From NCBI RefSeq assembly GCF_002078875.1, contig NC_034412.1:11264286-11328285 (forward strand): a stretch of DNA of 64,000 bases. The letters are read 5' to 3'. Made by a program: the position numbers and the translations under genes. Source of the stretch: Numida meleagris (lineage: Eukaryota; Chordata; Aves; Galliformes; Numididae). The notes beneath the pieces were generated by a model, which was given only the letters and a program-made list of their open reading frames with translations, was not told where the DNA came from and did not search any database. Positions 51,784 to 63,600 of this stretch are shown in pieces; positions within the stretch are counted from its first letter, which is position 1; each line of letters starts with the position of its first letter.

Positions 51784-51903
51784 CTGCAGTTTTTCTAATA
51801 TATTCTCCTTTAAAAGGATGCTAAAAATATTCCAGCTCTCATCACCATCTTTATCAAACTTGGAAACGTGTAACCACACCTGCGCATGAATGGGAAATCC
51901 CCT
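51784..51903 (-). CDS. Candidate coding exon, same unidentified gene
   Basis: On the minus strand the acceptor CTTTATTTTCAG is followed by exactly 40 open codons and the strong donor CAG|GTATGT. The peptide contains PIHAQVWLHVSKFDKDGDES and ends KENILEKLQ. The acidic DKDGDE stretch looks like a loop, but there is not enough to call an EF-hand. If the first AG is used the exon is 0 to 0. A second AG two bases on (CAGAG|G) makes it start in the phase left by the 55.1 kb exon, giving an arginine at the join either way. The 3' end joins in phase to the 43.0 kb exon. Family unknown. Confidence 0.6.
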
Positions 51904-52190
51904 CTGAAAATAAAGATATTTTGATAACAGGTTTATGATTGTTCCTCCCATCTCTGCCAATACCCGTGGGTTTTTTCTATGGTTACATGCAGGCAGCATC
52001 ACACTGTGCGATGATATTGTGCTACTAGTTAACTATTTAAAACTGACTATTTCCAATTTGCATCATAAATCAACGGTTTAAAACAGCATCAGCATGGGAG
52101 GGATTTGCATATACTTCACTTTTCAATACTAAATTATCTGCAGTACAAATCCTTCAATAAAAGCATAAAGTCTGTCCAGTGAAAGTTTAC

Positions 52191-52255
52191 CTCAGCATAG
52201 GACAGAAGAGGATGCTGGCAATGACTTTCCACTGTTCAGCAAGTACGTGTACTTT
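52191..52255 (-). CDS. Possible coding exon (weak acceptor)
   Basis: On the minus strand, 65 bases lie between a pyrimidine-poor acceptor (TTAGTATAG) and the good donor GAG|GTAAAC. The open frame reads KVH and then VLAEQWKVIASILFCPML, which is protein-like. It starts in phase 0 and ends with two bases over. The end would join the 51.9 kb exon only if that exon uses its second AG. The start does not fit the 55.1 kb exon directly. It may therefore be an alternative exon, need a missing partner, or be chance. Confidence 0.28.
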
Positions 52256-55130
52256 CTATACTAACATTAAGTATCAGTAGGTTTTGTTTCCTTTGGGTAG
52301 GAAAGATTTATACGTCCCAATCTCAGGGTCAGATCCACAAAAGCAACAACTAAGATGCACCAGAAGACCATATATGCCACCTGAAGCTAGCAGTTGACTG
52401 CGCTGAGCTACTGTTGGACTAGATGAGTTCCTATTAAATTGTGTTTTAGTAAGAGGAAAAGAGAAGCAGAAAACAAACAAGGAAAAAAGCATGTAGATAA
52501 TGAGGTACAACAATCTTATTTGTTTCACATTCACACAAATATAAACTAACCCTGGCTTTATGAGATTTTCATCTACACAACTCACAGCTTTATACATTAC
52601 TTTACTTAAACTGATACTCCTAACAGGTCAGTGATGAGTCCAGATGGCTTCTCTGAATATCAGACCAAATGACACTATTCCACTGTTTTGAATCAGCTAT
52701 AATATCTTTATAAAAAGTACAAAGAAGGGAATGGCTAGTCAAAAACAAACAAAACAACAACAAAAAACAACAAGGAATTGCCTTTTGAAATGGGAACTTT
52801 TTCAGAAGCCAAAAGTGATAAGCACTGTACTTGGAAGTCGTGATTAAAGTCCACAAATAATCTTGTTTGTATCAACACACTTTTTCATAAATACATTTAC
52901 TAAGAAATCCTCAGAAAACACATGCTTAATATGGAGAATATCCTGAAAAAAAATGTGGTTTGATTCTCAAACCAGAGCCAGACTTTCCAGAAGTTGAGAT
53001 CTTGATGTAAAACGGTGTCTCTATTGTGACATCTCAATGTCTACAGCTATACCTCTGAGCACATGTAATGCGCTTGTCTTAGTTCAAAAGAATTTCAACA
53101 CCTTTCATATTCGCTTAATCATGAAGATACTGCCAACACAGAATCCAATGCATCAACAGCTGGATAACTTTCCAAACTTCTCAAGAGACAGAAATAACAC
53201 CAAAAAGATGATGAGGTCATTAGATTAATTCATTGTGTTAGAGATGATGTTGCAGAATTGGAAAAACTTGAATCAATGTAAGTGGCTCAATAATGTTTGA
53301 CCAGCAGTCAAGACTGGAAAAATATGAAAGGACAGTAGTTGCAGAAAAAAAGACAGCACTGATTAAGTTATTAAAGTGAAGATTTCTCTCAATACTCAAG
53401 AGCAAGACATATTTTAAAATAAGGGAAAAAGTGAAGGCAATTTTTCAGTTCTCTAGAGTAAACTTAATTAGGTATGTGTGTAACTGTTCTATTTCTGCCT
53501 GTAACACAAGCCATTTCTACAACACGGCCCTCTGTGTACTGTGTCTATTTTTGTCATTTGTAAGATACTTTGTCCCGCACACCTAATGAAGTTTTTCTCT
53601 CTGATAAGCTAATCTTGACATTTCTCATTCTCTTAATCTTCCTCTAAAACATAGTTGTCTAAGCAGATCATCTCAATCTCAGCAGAAATTGTGTTTTGGT
53701 AATTCCTCTCAGTTACACCCCTATCTCAATCCTGAATTTGTTTCTCTTTCCTTGTTTATGTTGCTGGGACTCGTTACAGTACAGAATGTGTGTCCTGCAT
53801 GAAGCACAACTACGGAGCAGCTCATCATTCAGAGAGAGTGATGCTGCAGTATAAACTTGTGCTTCATTTCTAGATAGAAGTGACCCATAAAATATACTTT
53901 AAAAAAAAATCTTGTTAATTTGGATACGTAATCTGAAATAAGAATGCCCACACACAGAACAGCAGAAAGTGAAAGGTAAATTAAAAAAATATTTTAGTTC
54001 ACTTTCAAATACTGATGAATGCTCAGTTTGGAACACTACTAGATACATTTACGATGTTATAAAAAACAGTCGTTGCTACAAAAAAAATCACAAAACACCT
54101 GCAGCTTTCTCAAAAAATAATTTTGCTACCAAATTCTCAGAAGCATCTGTGAAATTGTGTTCAATAAAAAGATGAAATACACTATTTTTTACATTCTTTC
54201 GAAAAGCTGAGAACTTTAACCAATTATCATAACATGCTTAGAGCTTAGATGTAATGTATCCATATTTATGAAAAACATACTAATTTAGATTTGAGAAGCC
54301 AATGAAAGCAGTTCTCTGGAAATAAAGAGTATGTTAATCCATTTAGTATCTGTCAGTATGCATCTAATATTCCTCATCTTTTTCCTGTTGAAGTCAAATT
54401 TTAAAATGTAGCAAGGTTATACATTTTGTGGGTAGTTATTCTAGAGTTAATACCAAATTCATGTTTCACTTTTCCAACACCAACAGCTTTTGTAAGAAAA
54501 AGCTAGGCTACAAACTACTTTAACAGCAGGTTTTTACAATAGATGAGCACGAGAGCCATTTTTAACAATTTCTGGTATTAAAAAACAAATAAACTTCTAC
54601 AGTCTGCACTGATTAACTTCACTGCTGAATTAGTAGCATTTCTGACTGTTCTTAGATACAATAAACATTGCAAGGATGGCAGTAAAGTCAGACACTGCAG
54701 TGTGGAAAAGGCTAATGCCTTTAAAAATCTCTCTTGTCCAGAAGCTCCATGCTCTCTTAACACCTTAAGGGGAATCTTCAGAACTATGTACACAGAACTA
54801 GGCACAGAAATCCCCCACAGTGCATGAGCATGTGACAGAAGTTTATAAGAGATATATTCTTATGTCAGAAATAAATTATCATGTTTTGAACATGGCAACT
54901 TAATAGATCTGCCTCACCAACATACAGTATGTATTATCTACAGTTAACAGGTTTTCCCCTGGCGCAAGGCTAAAAAGTGAATATGCTTAAGTGCAGGGTA
55001 CATTCTGCCAGCTCATTTCCTCATGTAAATGGAAAATCAGATTGAACAGGACTACAGTCTTCATGAGTTGTTGCAAAATCCACTAAGTATTCACATGCAG
55101 CATCAAAAAAGATTCTACTGTCAATTTTAC

Positions 55131-55391
55131 CTTGTTATGCTGTTGTAGTACTCTGTGGCAAGTGCTAAAGTACAGGGTGAGCCCAATTCATTCTTATGAA
55201 AAAAGGCTACAACACCTTCTAGTCTTACTTTTACTGAAGTCAACTGTACTTCAGGACCAGGTCTGCGTGAAAGTTGAAAACTGTCTGGCAGGAGAATCTC
55301 TGTAAGACCTATCAGGAAGGTCCTTTTCCTCATCTTGCTAAGGAAACAATTTAATGAGGTCTGGGCTGTGCTCCGCATGTAGAAAAAATGC
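55131..55391 (-). CDS. Candidate coding exon, same unidentified gene
   Basis: This is the longest well-bounded exon. On the minus strand the acceptor TTTCCCTTCCTTTGGACAG precedes 261 open bases (87 codon equivalents), closed by the donor AAG|GTAAAA. The frame starts one base in and ends two bases over, so the exon is phase-symmetric (2 to 2). The peptide has a basic stretch (SKMRKRTF), then the probable beta-rich segment EVQLTSVKVRLEGVVAFFHK and a C-terminal part ending ATEYYNSIT. There are no membrane segments and no catalytic motif I can name. The upstream exon leaves one base, so the join is out of frame unless an internal acceptor (GCGGAGCACAG, about 55370) or a missing exon is used. Family unknown. 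Confidence 0.6.
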
Positions 55392-55506
55392 CTGTCCAAA
55401 GGAAGGGAAAAACATGTTAAAGTTTATTGAATGAACTATGCTCCAGATATAGCCTCCATCTCTTGACAGAAGTCTCAGTTGTTCATAAAAAACCAAACTT
55501 CTTTAC

Positions 55507-55591
55507 CTCTTGACTTAACCATACAATAGGAATCACTATTAAATGCCTCATCAAATAAGTATTTCCCATAGCACGCAGACATGAGCCTGGA
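55507..55591 (-). CDS. Candidate coding exon, same unidentified gene
   Basis: On the minus strand a very good acceptor (long T/C tract plus ATTAAC branch-like sequence, ending CTCTTAG) is followed by 28 open codons plus one base, then the donor GAG|GTAAAG. The peptide includes YGKYLFDEAFNSDSYCMVK, which looks like real protein rather than chance translation. It starts in phase 0, which fits the 60.4 kb exon. It ends with one base left over, which does not fit the next exon (55391-55131) as drawn. An alternative frame through most of this exon is also open (ending PIVWLSQE), so the frame is likely but not certain. The intron to the next exon would be only about 115 bases. Family unknown. Confidence 0.5.
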
Positions 55592-56259
55592 CTAAGAGTT
55601 AATTTGAAATACAAAAGAAAACAGTTTACATTATGGTCACATAGTCTTGATTGGTGAGTTTAACTGGCAAGAATCCAAAGCTTAGATCTCTGCACCATAT
55701 CCTATACTTGCTTATATTTTTATGCTTAAAAGACATCCAGTCAGCCTGCTTTGAGACCTCCAAATTGTTGTTGTGCGATAAGTTAGAACGAGATGCTAAT
55801 GCAGACCAACGGCACGGCTAAATGATGTACCACAAAAGCATTCCAAGGCTTGATTCCATGCATTTTACCTACTCAAGAATTAAAACAACAGCTTCTCTCC
55901 ATTAAAGTTCTCTAATTTCTTGATTTTTTTTTCAAATACCACTTTCAAACTCTGTCAGTGTCACTGACTATTTCAAGTATTTATTTTTTCTAGATGAGGA
56001 AAAGTATTTACTGAGCATGCAACTCTGGAAGTACTATTTCTTGATCACTGAAGACAGCAAGAGATCTCATCACAGGTTCAGGACCTTGGAGTCAATCTCT
56101 TGCTTGCTTTTTTTCCTGCAAGTTTACGTCTCAGGGAGAATGATACTGTATTAGAGCTCTAACTTGAAAGTTTTTTCCACTTAGTTTTAATACAATAGTT
56201 CTAGTCAGAACTTGACAAATTTTGAGGGCATAAGGGGGACTTGCACTGGCTCCTAAGCA

Positions 56260-56556
56260 CATTGGTCAGGGGATACTTCAACATTCTCTACAACTCCCTG
56301 AAAGGAGGTTGAGGGGGGAAGTCAGGCTCTTCTCCTAGGTGACAGTGATAAGATGAAAGGTGACGGCCTTAAGTGGCACCAGGGCACAGGCTGCCCAGGG
56401 AGGTGGTGGGGTCACAGTCCCTGGAGGTTTTCAAGAAAATGGTAAATGTGGCACTGAGGGACATAGATTAATGGGCATGGTGGGGATGGGTTGATGGTTG
56501 GACTAGATAATCTTAGAGGTCTTTTCCAACTTTGATGACTCTATTATTCTATACAC
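56260..56556 (+). mobile_element. CR1 LINE 3' fragment with internal deletion
   Basis: The CR1 tail is recognisable from 'cattctctacaactccctgaaaggaggttg' to 'gatgactctattattctata'. Between 'cagggcac' and 'aggctgcccagggaggtgg' the usual 60 or so bases (the 'aggttcaggttggatattaggaaa' part) are missing, so the copy carries an internal deletion after a degraded 5' junction. Confidence 0.88.
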
Positions 56557-59500
56557 ACAGAATATGTTTTAGTAGCTTGACTGCAACATATGCAGCCTGA
56601 AGAGGATACCTCCTATCCAAAAAAAAAAAAACAAAAGCAACACAATTGACAGTGTTAAATTGTACAATAGCATATCAAGATAAAATGAAATAGGGAAACT
56701 TATTATGATCTTATTTCTGAGCTCCACGTGCTTTTTAAGTTCATGCAACTATATTATTTGCTGCATTTCTTCAAGTGTGAAAACTAGAGTCTTGTCCATG
56801 TGCCTAGAAGACTGGTATACTGGAACACCCAATAGCCCACATGTTGACAGGAATTTTGAGTTTTTTTGAAGTGTTCAGGAGTGCAGTTCTACAGCTGTAG
56901 ATCCTGAGTTGCTGCAAAGAAGCTGGTCAACCTTTTAACCATGGTTAACTAACCAGAAGCAGATGGGTGACAGTGCAAGTGATACAGACATTCAAAATGC
57001 CCACAGTAAGCTGTAAGACACAGATTGTTCCTTCTAGGAGATGTTAATCAATGTAAATCTATGCATTAGTTATGAGACGTTTTAATTCCAACAATAAACA
57101 TTCTATGATTGATGAATTTTTCACAGCTGTTGTCTATATAGCTGTTTAATTAGAGCATGCTGGCAGAGGCTGTTAATTCTTCATCAAGTTGCCGATTCCA
57201 CTGCATTCCTCTTTCTGCAAGGGAGGATGACAGTTGGCAGAGCAACTTGGGTGGCTGGTCAGGGGACTTGGCATTTGGCAAAAGATCTGAGTGTTAGATG
57301 ACAAGCCAAATTCCATCAGCTTCCTAAAAATACTAGCTCAATGATAAACAGAAAGTGCTTTGATTGCTGGTGCTACTGTCTTCGCTTTTCTGTTATTGAT
57401 GAGCACTGGACTGAACTACACAGGAGTACCCATTCCATGATGCTGTTACTCCCTGAGTAGGGGAAAGTCAGCCAACAGTAATCTACCAGGAAGGAAACAA
57501 GATCAGCTGCCTTGGAAGGATGCAGAAAAGGAAAAGTTGCTTGAGCTTTTGGCATTTAAATATTCACCCTTATAAATCCACACAACTCCCTTACTAGAAT
57601 ATTCCAGAGGGAAAAGGTAGACACTATCTTAGGTAAGTATCACATGACACATGCTTAGCTGGGGCCTTAGAGGTGGAGATTCCCAAATCGGTACAAAATA
57701 AGTGGAGAAAGAAGAATTTCTCACTGAGATGCCTAAGATTTGACTCATGGAATAACACCCATGGGTCACCAGGGTAATTATTTTCCTTCTCATTCACCCT
57801 GTGTCTGTATCAAAAGCAGCAGCAGAAGTGTCAGTTGCTAATACAGATCCTGTGCCACAGGTCTGTCTCCATTAAAAGCAAGGACAAGCAAACTTATTCC
57901 ACATATGCCACCACATAGTTCTTAGATGCTGTCAAGTTCAGCCATAGTCACATTGGCCACATACAGATGGAGGCATCCAGACATCTGAAATACTGACCTA
58001 AAATAGAAGACACCTTTTATGTACTGAGGGGGCAGTTAAAGTTATCATTAACTTTGTATCAGCACTTAGAAAGTAAAACCAAACTCTGAACTACCTACAA
58101 GAGGTTTAGAATTCAGTCACAAGGCTAGATCCCTGAAATCAGTTGAAATTCTTGAGGCAAAAATATATATGTATAAAGTCAAATCCATTTCACTACAACT
58201 GCAGGGAAAAACATTACATTTCCAGTAACAAAATAAATTTGATACTGAATGTCACACTTAAGTTCATTCTTCCATAATTACAATCACACTGATATGTTTG
58301 TGAAAAAGTGAAGTCTATTTAATATTGCCATTTTTAACTTTTCAACTAAGTGTTTAAATATCATTTCAATATTACAAAGTTTTTAATCTCAAAGCTGCAA
58401 AAGGCACACAAGACTTTTGCACTTGAATTTCGGAATTTTTTAACAGGAAAAAACTCAGAAATTTGTGATTTGTTGCTCAATGAGACACGGCAACACAAAG
58501 AGAGATTCCTCTTCTAAACAACATTTGGTGTAAGAGACATAACTGAACATCTAGATTGTTGGAAACGTAACTTGAAGTGCCACCAGGTCAGTAAAACCAG
58601 ATGCGAGATATAAAGGCATTCACAAAATTTAAACAGTTAAAGTAAACCTGGATAACATATTAGCAAAGCTTCTGATGCCATTTGTTCTAAGCCACAACTA
58701 GAGGCATTCTGTGCCCCCAGCAGCCTGGCATTCCTGTTCAGAAAGCCCCCACAAGGCAGTTTGCCGCCATGAAAATTTCTTCCTTTCCCACAATTATTTT
58801 CCTAATTAAGCAGCGATCTCTGTCACTTCCCAGAGGCAAAAAAAATCCATGCTCTACTCCACTGCAAAAAGCCTTCCACCCCCAACAAGTGTGAAATTAC
58901 CCTATAAGCGTGTACCTTCCTTCACACAAAACACCGTAACTACCTCAAGAATAAATGGTGAGTGAATGGTAGTCAGGAGGTGCTTAGACACCTGCCCCCT
59001 CCTTCCCTTCATCCCTGAATTTAAGAGGATTAAGACAAAACCTTGATTTTCATCTTTATTCTTTTGAAGAAGAGGTTACAGCAAAAGGTCTTCTGGTTGT
59101 TTGAAGGTTCAGTAACCCAAGCGCAGCTAAAACCACTTTGCTCACGAACTTTACTAACTTTTCATTTCTGTATTTGCTTCTAATGGAGTAGAAGACTAAA
59201 TTCATGTGATATGAAGAAAAACCACCTAAGACCCTGGCAAAACCTGCAGGAAGAGCCAGAGCCAAGTTTTACATTACACTGTTCAGCAGCTCTGCAGGAT
59301 GCCTTGCTGACAGCAATTCAAAGTTTGCAAGCAGTGGCACAGAGTGTAACTTATCATTTGTCATAATCCCTTCCTAAGAGGCAAAGGAAGAGCTCACAAA
59401 CTTGGGAGTGGATTTCTGCAGCTGAAGTCTCTGGTAAACACGTCACTGTACTTCTTACCACAAGGATGAAAAGAAAGCGACTTGAGAAAGATAAAGCTTA

Positions 59501-60403
59501 ATTTTATAAGCAACAAAAAGATGGCAAATCTTCCTCTGGTTTTATTAAGAGTAAGATTTTTCAAAGTCATTTAACATTTCATACTGGTACATGACTTACT
59601 CATATGTATGAAATCAGAGCCTGACCCCACAAACAGCTATTCGAGAAGCTCATCATCTGCACTAGTGCAGCCTGTTTGCATAATCCATTCCTTTATTTCC
59701 TGAAAAATTGAGGAGAGAGAGGAGAAAGCTATCTTTGTTTAAAAAAGTCAAGAATAAAAATTCAAACACAAAATTAAGAGGATCATTTGTTTACTAGTAA
59801 GTGACTCCCAGCAGCCAACAGAAACCAGTATTTCGTGGTCACCAGCTATCAGTTACAATATAAACTGTAACAACGGAAACCTCCAAGCACAGTGTTGTAC
59901 GTACTTCAATGTTTTCCATTAAAGTAGCAGGCTACTTGGAGCTCATTCTCAAGATGACCACTTTATCCGATTCATCGTTTCACATGCAGCAGTGCCTTCA
60001 TATCACAGTTGCACCGCCTCCTACACCTTCTCTGAAGCGAACTAGGAGAAGGTAGACACATCCACAATAAGTTGTGAAGCAGTCATTATGAAGCAGATTC
60101 TGAAACAACAGCCTCCCGTGTTCCCACTGTCTCCTTTGAATTTTACATACTAGTCACCAGAAACACCTGTTTTTGCTAGAGTGCCAAATTCTCTATGTAA
60201 TTTGAGGTGGTAGTAAAGCTTCTCAAGTAATCCTTGCTGTACAAGGCTGTCTTAATGCCTTATTTTTCCAGCTAGAGAAACAGGAGAGCACTATCAATAG
60301 TGCCAGCTCTCAAATGAGCAGCAGCCCCACTCCCCTTTGAGTGACTCAGCCCCAGCACCTGCCTGCATTTCTCCCGCTTCCTCTGCCAGCCACTGCCCCA
60401 CAC
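56557..60403. other. Intron-like sequence
   Basis: This would be most of the first coding intron of the minus-strand gene. No repeat family was recognised. Short open frames (for example 59265 to 59056, minus) lack a matching donor. Confidence 0.45.
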
Positions 60404-60616
60404 CTTGTCAGAAGAGTTGGGAGCAGCAGCAGCAGCAGCAATATTGACTTTCTCCAGGATAGGATTTCTCACACCACTTAGGGCCATTTTGTCACCCTGC
60501 TCCATAGCATAAGCCAGAATCACATTACTTGCCACGCTGTTCAAAAGGATTTCATTCCTCATATCATTGTAGCTCATTTATTTTATAGTTTCACAAGTCA
60601 TTAGCTGAAGCTAACG
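60404..60616 (-). CDS. Candidate first coding exon of an unidentified multi-exon gene
   Basis: Read on the minus strand, a long pyrimidine tract ending in CATCAG (60643 down to 60617) makes a strong acceptor. About 39 bases of leader follow, with an in-frame TAA directly before the ATG at 60577, so this ATG is a natural start. The next 58 codons begin MSYNDMRNEILLNSV and end NSSDK at 60404, followed by the donor AAG|GTGTGG, which is usable but not ideal, in phase 0. Residues 47-52 are six alanines encoded by a pure GCT run. The peptide is mixed polar and hydrophobic, with no obvious signal peptide or membrane span. I do not recognise it. The reading frame stays open for about 44 codons beyond the donor, so a longer exon or a single-exon ORF is possible. 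The downstream exon at 55591-55507 starts in the matching phase. Confidence 0.5.
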
Positions 60617-63600
60617 CTGATGAAAAGCAAGAGGAAAAGAAAATGTCTGAGTACACTATGTAATGCTACAGACTAGTTAAGTGTTATTATCTTCATGGAT
60701 GAGGAGAGAGGTAATGCATGGAGAAGACAATTGGTGCCTTTCTTCACAACTGTTTGATTTCTACTGCAGCCAGTCCCTACCTAGCAGTTGTCCTCAATCA
60801 TTGAAGTTTGACTTTTTTACTCAAAAAACACAAGACTATAGTATATAAAATACACATAGAAACTAAAAAAAGATGTTCTTGCCCATCTCCTGTAATGCAC
60901 CAAGACAGGAGACAAAATTCGAAGTCTTATTGCAGCCACTGGAAAAAGCTAAAGCCAGATTTGGAGTAATGAGCTGGCCTTTTATCACGCTATTACCAGG
61001 ACTATTCTTTTTTTTTTTTTTTTTTGTTATCTCTGAGCATAATTCTAACACATTTGCCAGATAGGCTCAGATAACAAAATGATCATCCATCTCCAAGCCT
61101 GGGAACCCATACTTTCAGAGGAAACCCCAAGGGACTACCAGTACAGCTGCTTCCTCAAGAAGTGCTCTTCTGTTTTAACTTCCCTTTCTGACTCTGAAAG
61201 CTGGAAGGAAAGATCCGATAATCCCAAATTCTCTATTCCCACAGGAGGGTAAACTGACCTCTGCAGAAAATTTGTTAAGAAACCAAGTTAAGAACCAGCA
61301 AATCCAGAAACACATTAATAAAAACTGTGAGAAAACAGATTTCTGACTCAAAGATAAATTTTAGACAAGCACAAGGAATTAGAAAAGCAGAAATCTCCAC
61401 TGAAGCAATTAGAGTTCACAAATATCAGACAGTCAAAATTCAAAGCAAAAACCAATTACTAGAGACAGCTACACTTTCATACCATACAGGGAAGCTGGGA
61501 GAAATTCTTTCCAGTTTTCCAGTGGAAGGCCCCATAGATTTTAAGTAAATGCATGTACAATGCAGTACTTACTCCACAGCAGGCCACTAGCCCACTCCAG
61601 ATGCTATTATATATTATGTATCGCTCCCTCCCTTATAATACAACTTCAGTGCTCTGACAAGCAATGCTTAAAACACAGATAAGCAGGCTGGTTTTATTTG
61701 TCTTATTTTTTTTTTTCCCCTGCAGGTTTAGAATAGCTCACTCTTCTCATGGAGATAGACCACATTGCCTAAAGTCACCAAGAAGAACATGAAGACATGA
61801 CCAGCAAATGAGCGTAAAGAAGGACAACGATAAATAGACTATCAGCGTCCAAACCTTGAGTAATTCACTCTGCTCCACTGAAGCTGCACCGTAGCAACAC
61901 AAGTGAAAACTGAATTTGCTGTTCAAGATTTGATTAAACAAGAGTGGCCATTCCCATCGTTCCCTATACTCTGGAGTGATGCCCTAACTACTGGTTAAAA
62001 ATTCTACGCACAGAAGTTGACCTTCATCAGTCAAATTTTATTATTATATATAAATATATATATTTTTTTAAAGAAGAAACACCACTACTGTAACTTAATT
62101 GAATTTTGAAATTCCTAGCTTCCAACTTTACCTATAGTTGCCAGCATACGGAGAGAACACTGGAACTTCCTGGTGGAGGACAGAAGAATTCAACTGAAAA
62201 TATAACGACCACAGCATCTAACCATGTCATAGCAAAAAGAGTTTTAAAAAGAGGGAAGGAGGCTGTAAGAATAAAAATCAGTAAGGAAAAAAAACCAAGG
62301 CAGCAGCTACTTCTCATAACACAATGTTATAATGGCATTTCTGTTCTAACCACTACCAGATGGGCATTACGCACTGCACAAACTGGCAAAGCCGACACCC
62401 ATTCTTCATGTTAGAGCAAATATTAACAGACTGGTATTTCATGCACACATGCTAAACATTTCCAAAAATAATCATCTTCTGGAAGGAAGTGATAACAAAA
62501 TAAACTTCTATATTTATATTAAAACCTGCAAATATAAGTTTATTACAATACAAAGGAAAAATATGCAATTAGAGCGTTCACACGCTCATAAGCCTACATG
62601 AATCTATACATAGACTTTCATGAAAAGTATCTTTCCTTCATCACTTCCCCCCGGTATCCTCTTTTTAAATCTGGTCCACAAGAGTTCTGTTTGAACTGTG
62701 TATTTATAAAGCATAGCTGAAAGCCTAAAGGCCAGGAGCCAAATTCTACTGTCAGTTACACAGTTCAACCTTTAACATCAGAAGAGCTTCACCAATGTAA
62801 ACCAGTAATAGATTCTGGCTGCCCTTACAGACCTGATTTTGGCAAGTGGATAGAACAGGATTTCAAAGTTGCATTTATTTATCTCAGAAACTAGAATTCA
62901 CATCCAGTTTAGAAGAGTTTTGAAAGCAGCTTTATGGTCCAAAAGCTAATCTCTAATGGAATTCCCCAAAGCATAAAATCACCATAAAGAACGAGTCTTG
63001 CACAATTTATTTTTATGCCTTTAATCCTTGCTCAGAAGAGGCAGGATGTTGCAGAGCTGGAGCTAAGGTGTAATTGCAGCAAAGGCACGTGGGTCAGACA
63101 CTGAGCCAGCGCTACTTGTTGTCAGCCCATCTGCTTGCAGAGGGCTGCTGCTCCCCTGTGCTTTCTGAGAGTGCTGAATTACAAATACAACGGCAGGGAA
63201 AGGAAAGGAAGGGAAAAATAAAGTGTCCTTTGAGAGTTTTCAATAAATCTTACAAAGAAATCATGCAAGTTGGGAAGATGTGAATCACTTCTCAGCTGAA
63301 AGGTTTGTTATTTATGCAATATATACAGCTATTTCAGAATTACTGCGGTAGTCACTAGAATTACAATTTTTAATCCAGTAACAAATGATGTATATAAATA
63401 AAATGTATAAGTTTAGAGTGGAGATAGAATTTTAATACCAACACTCCATTAAATTACAAAAGCCAAGCCAGCTCTACGTTATTGTCAGCAGGTGGGCTGC
63501 CTCTTCAAATCTGTGCCCCAGGGGAAAAAAAACTCTTCCTAAAAGGAAGCTGCTAACCAGTGTGCCCTAAAGGGTTTAAGATCAGGCAACGTAGGGAGCA

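Noticed and set aside
57615..57650. Consensus plus-strand donor CTTAG|GTAAGT
   Set aside because: No coding frame or acceptor accompanies it. Isolated consensus donors occur by chance in 64 kb.
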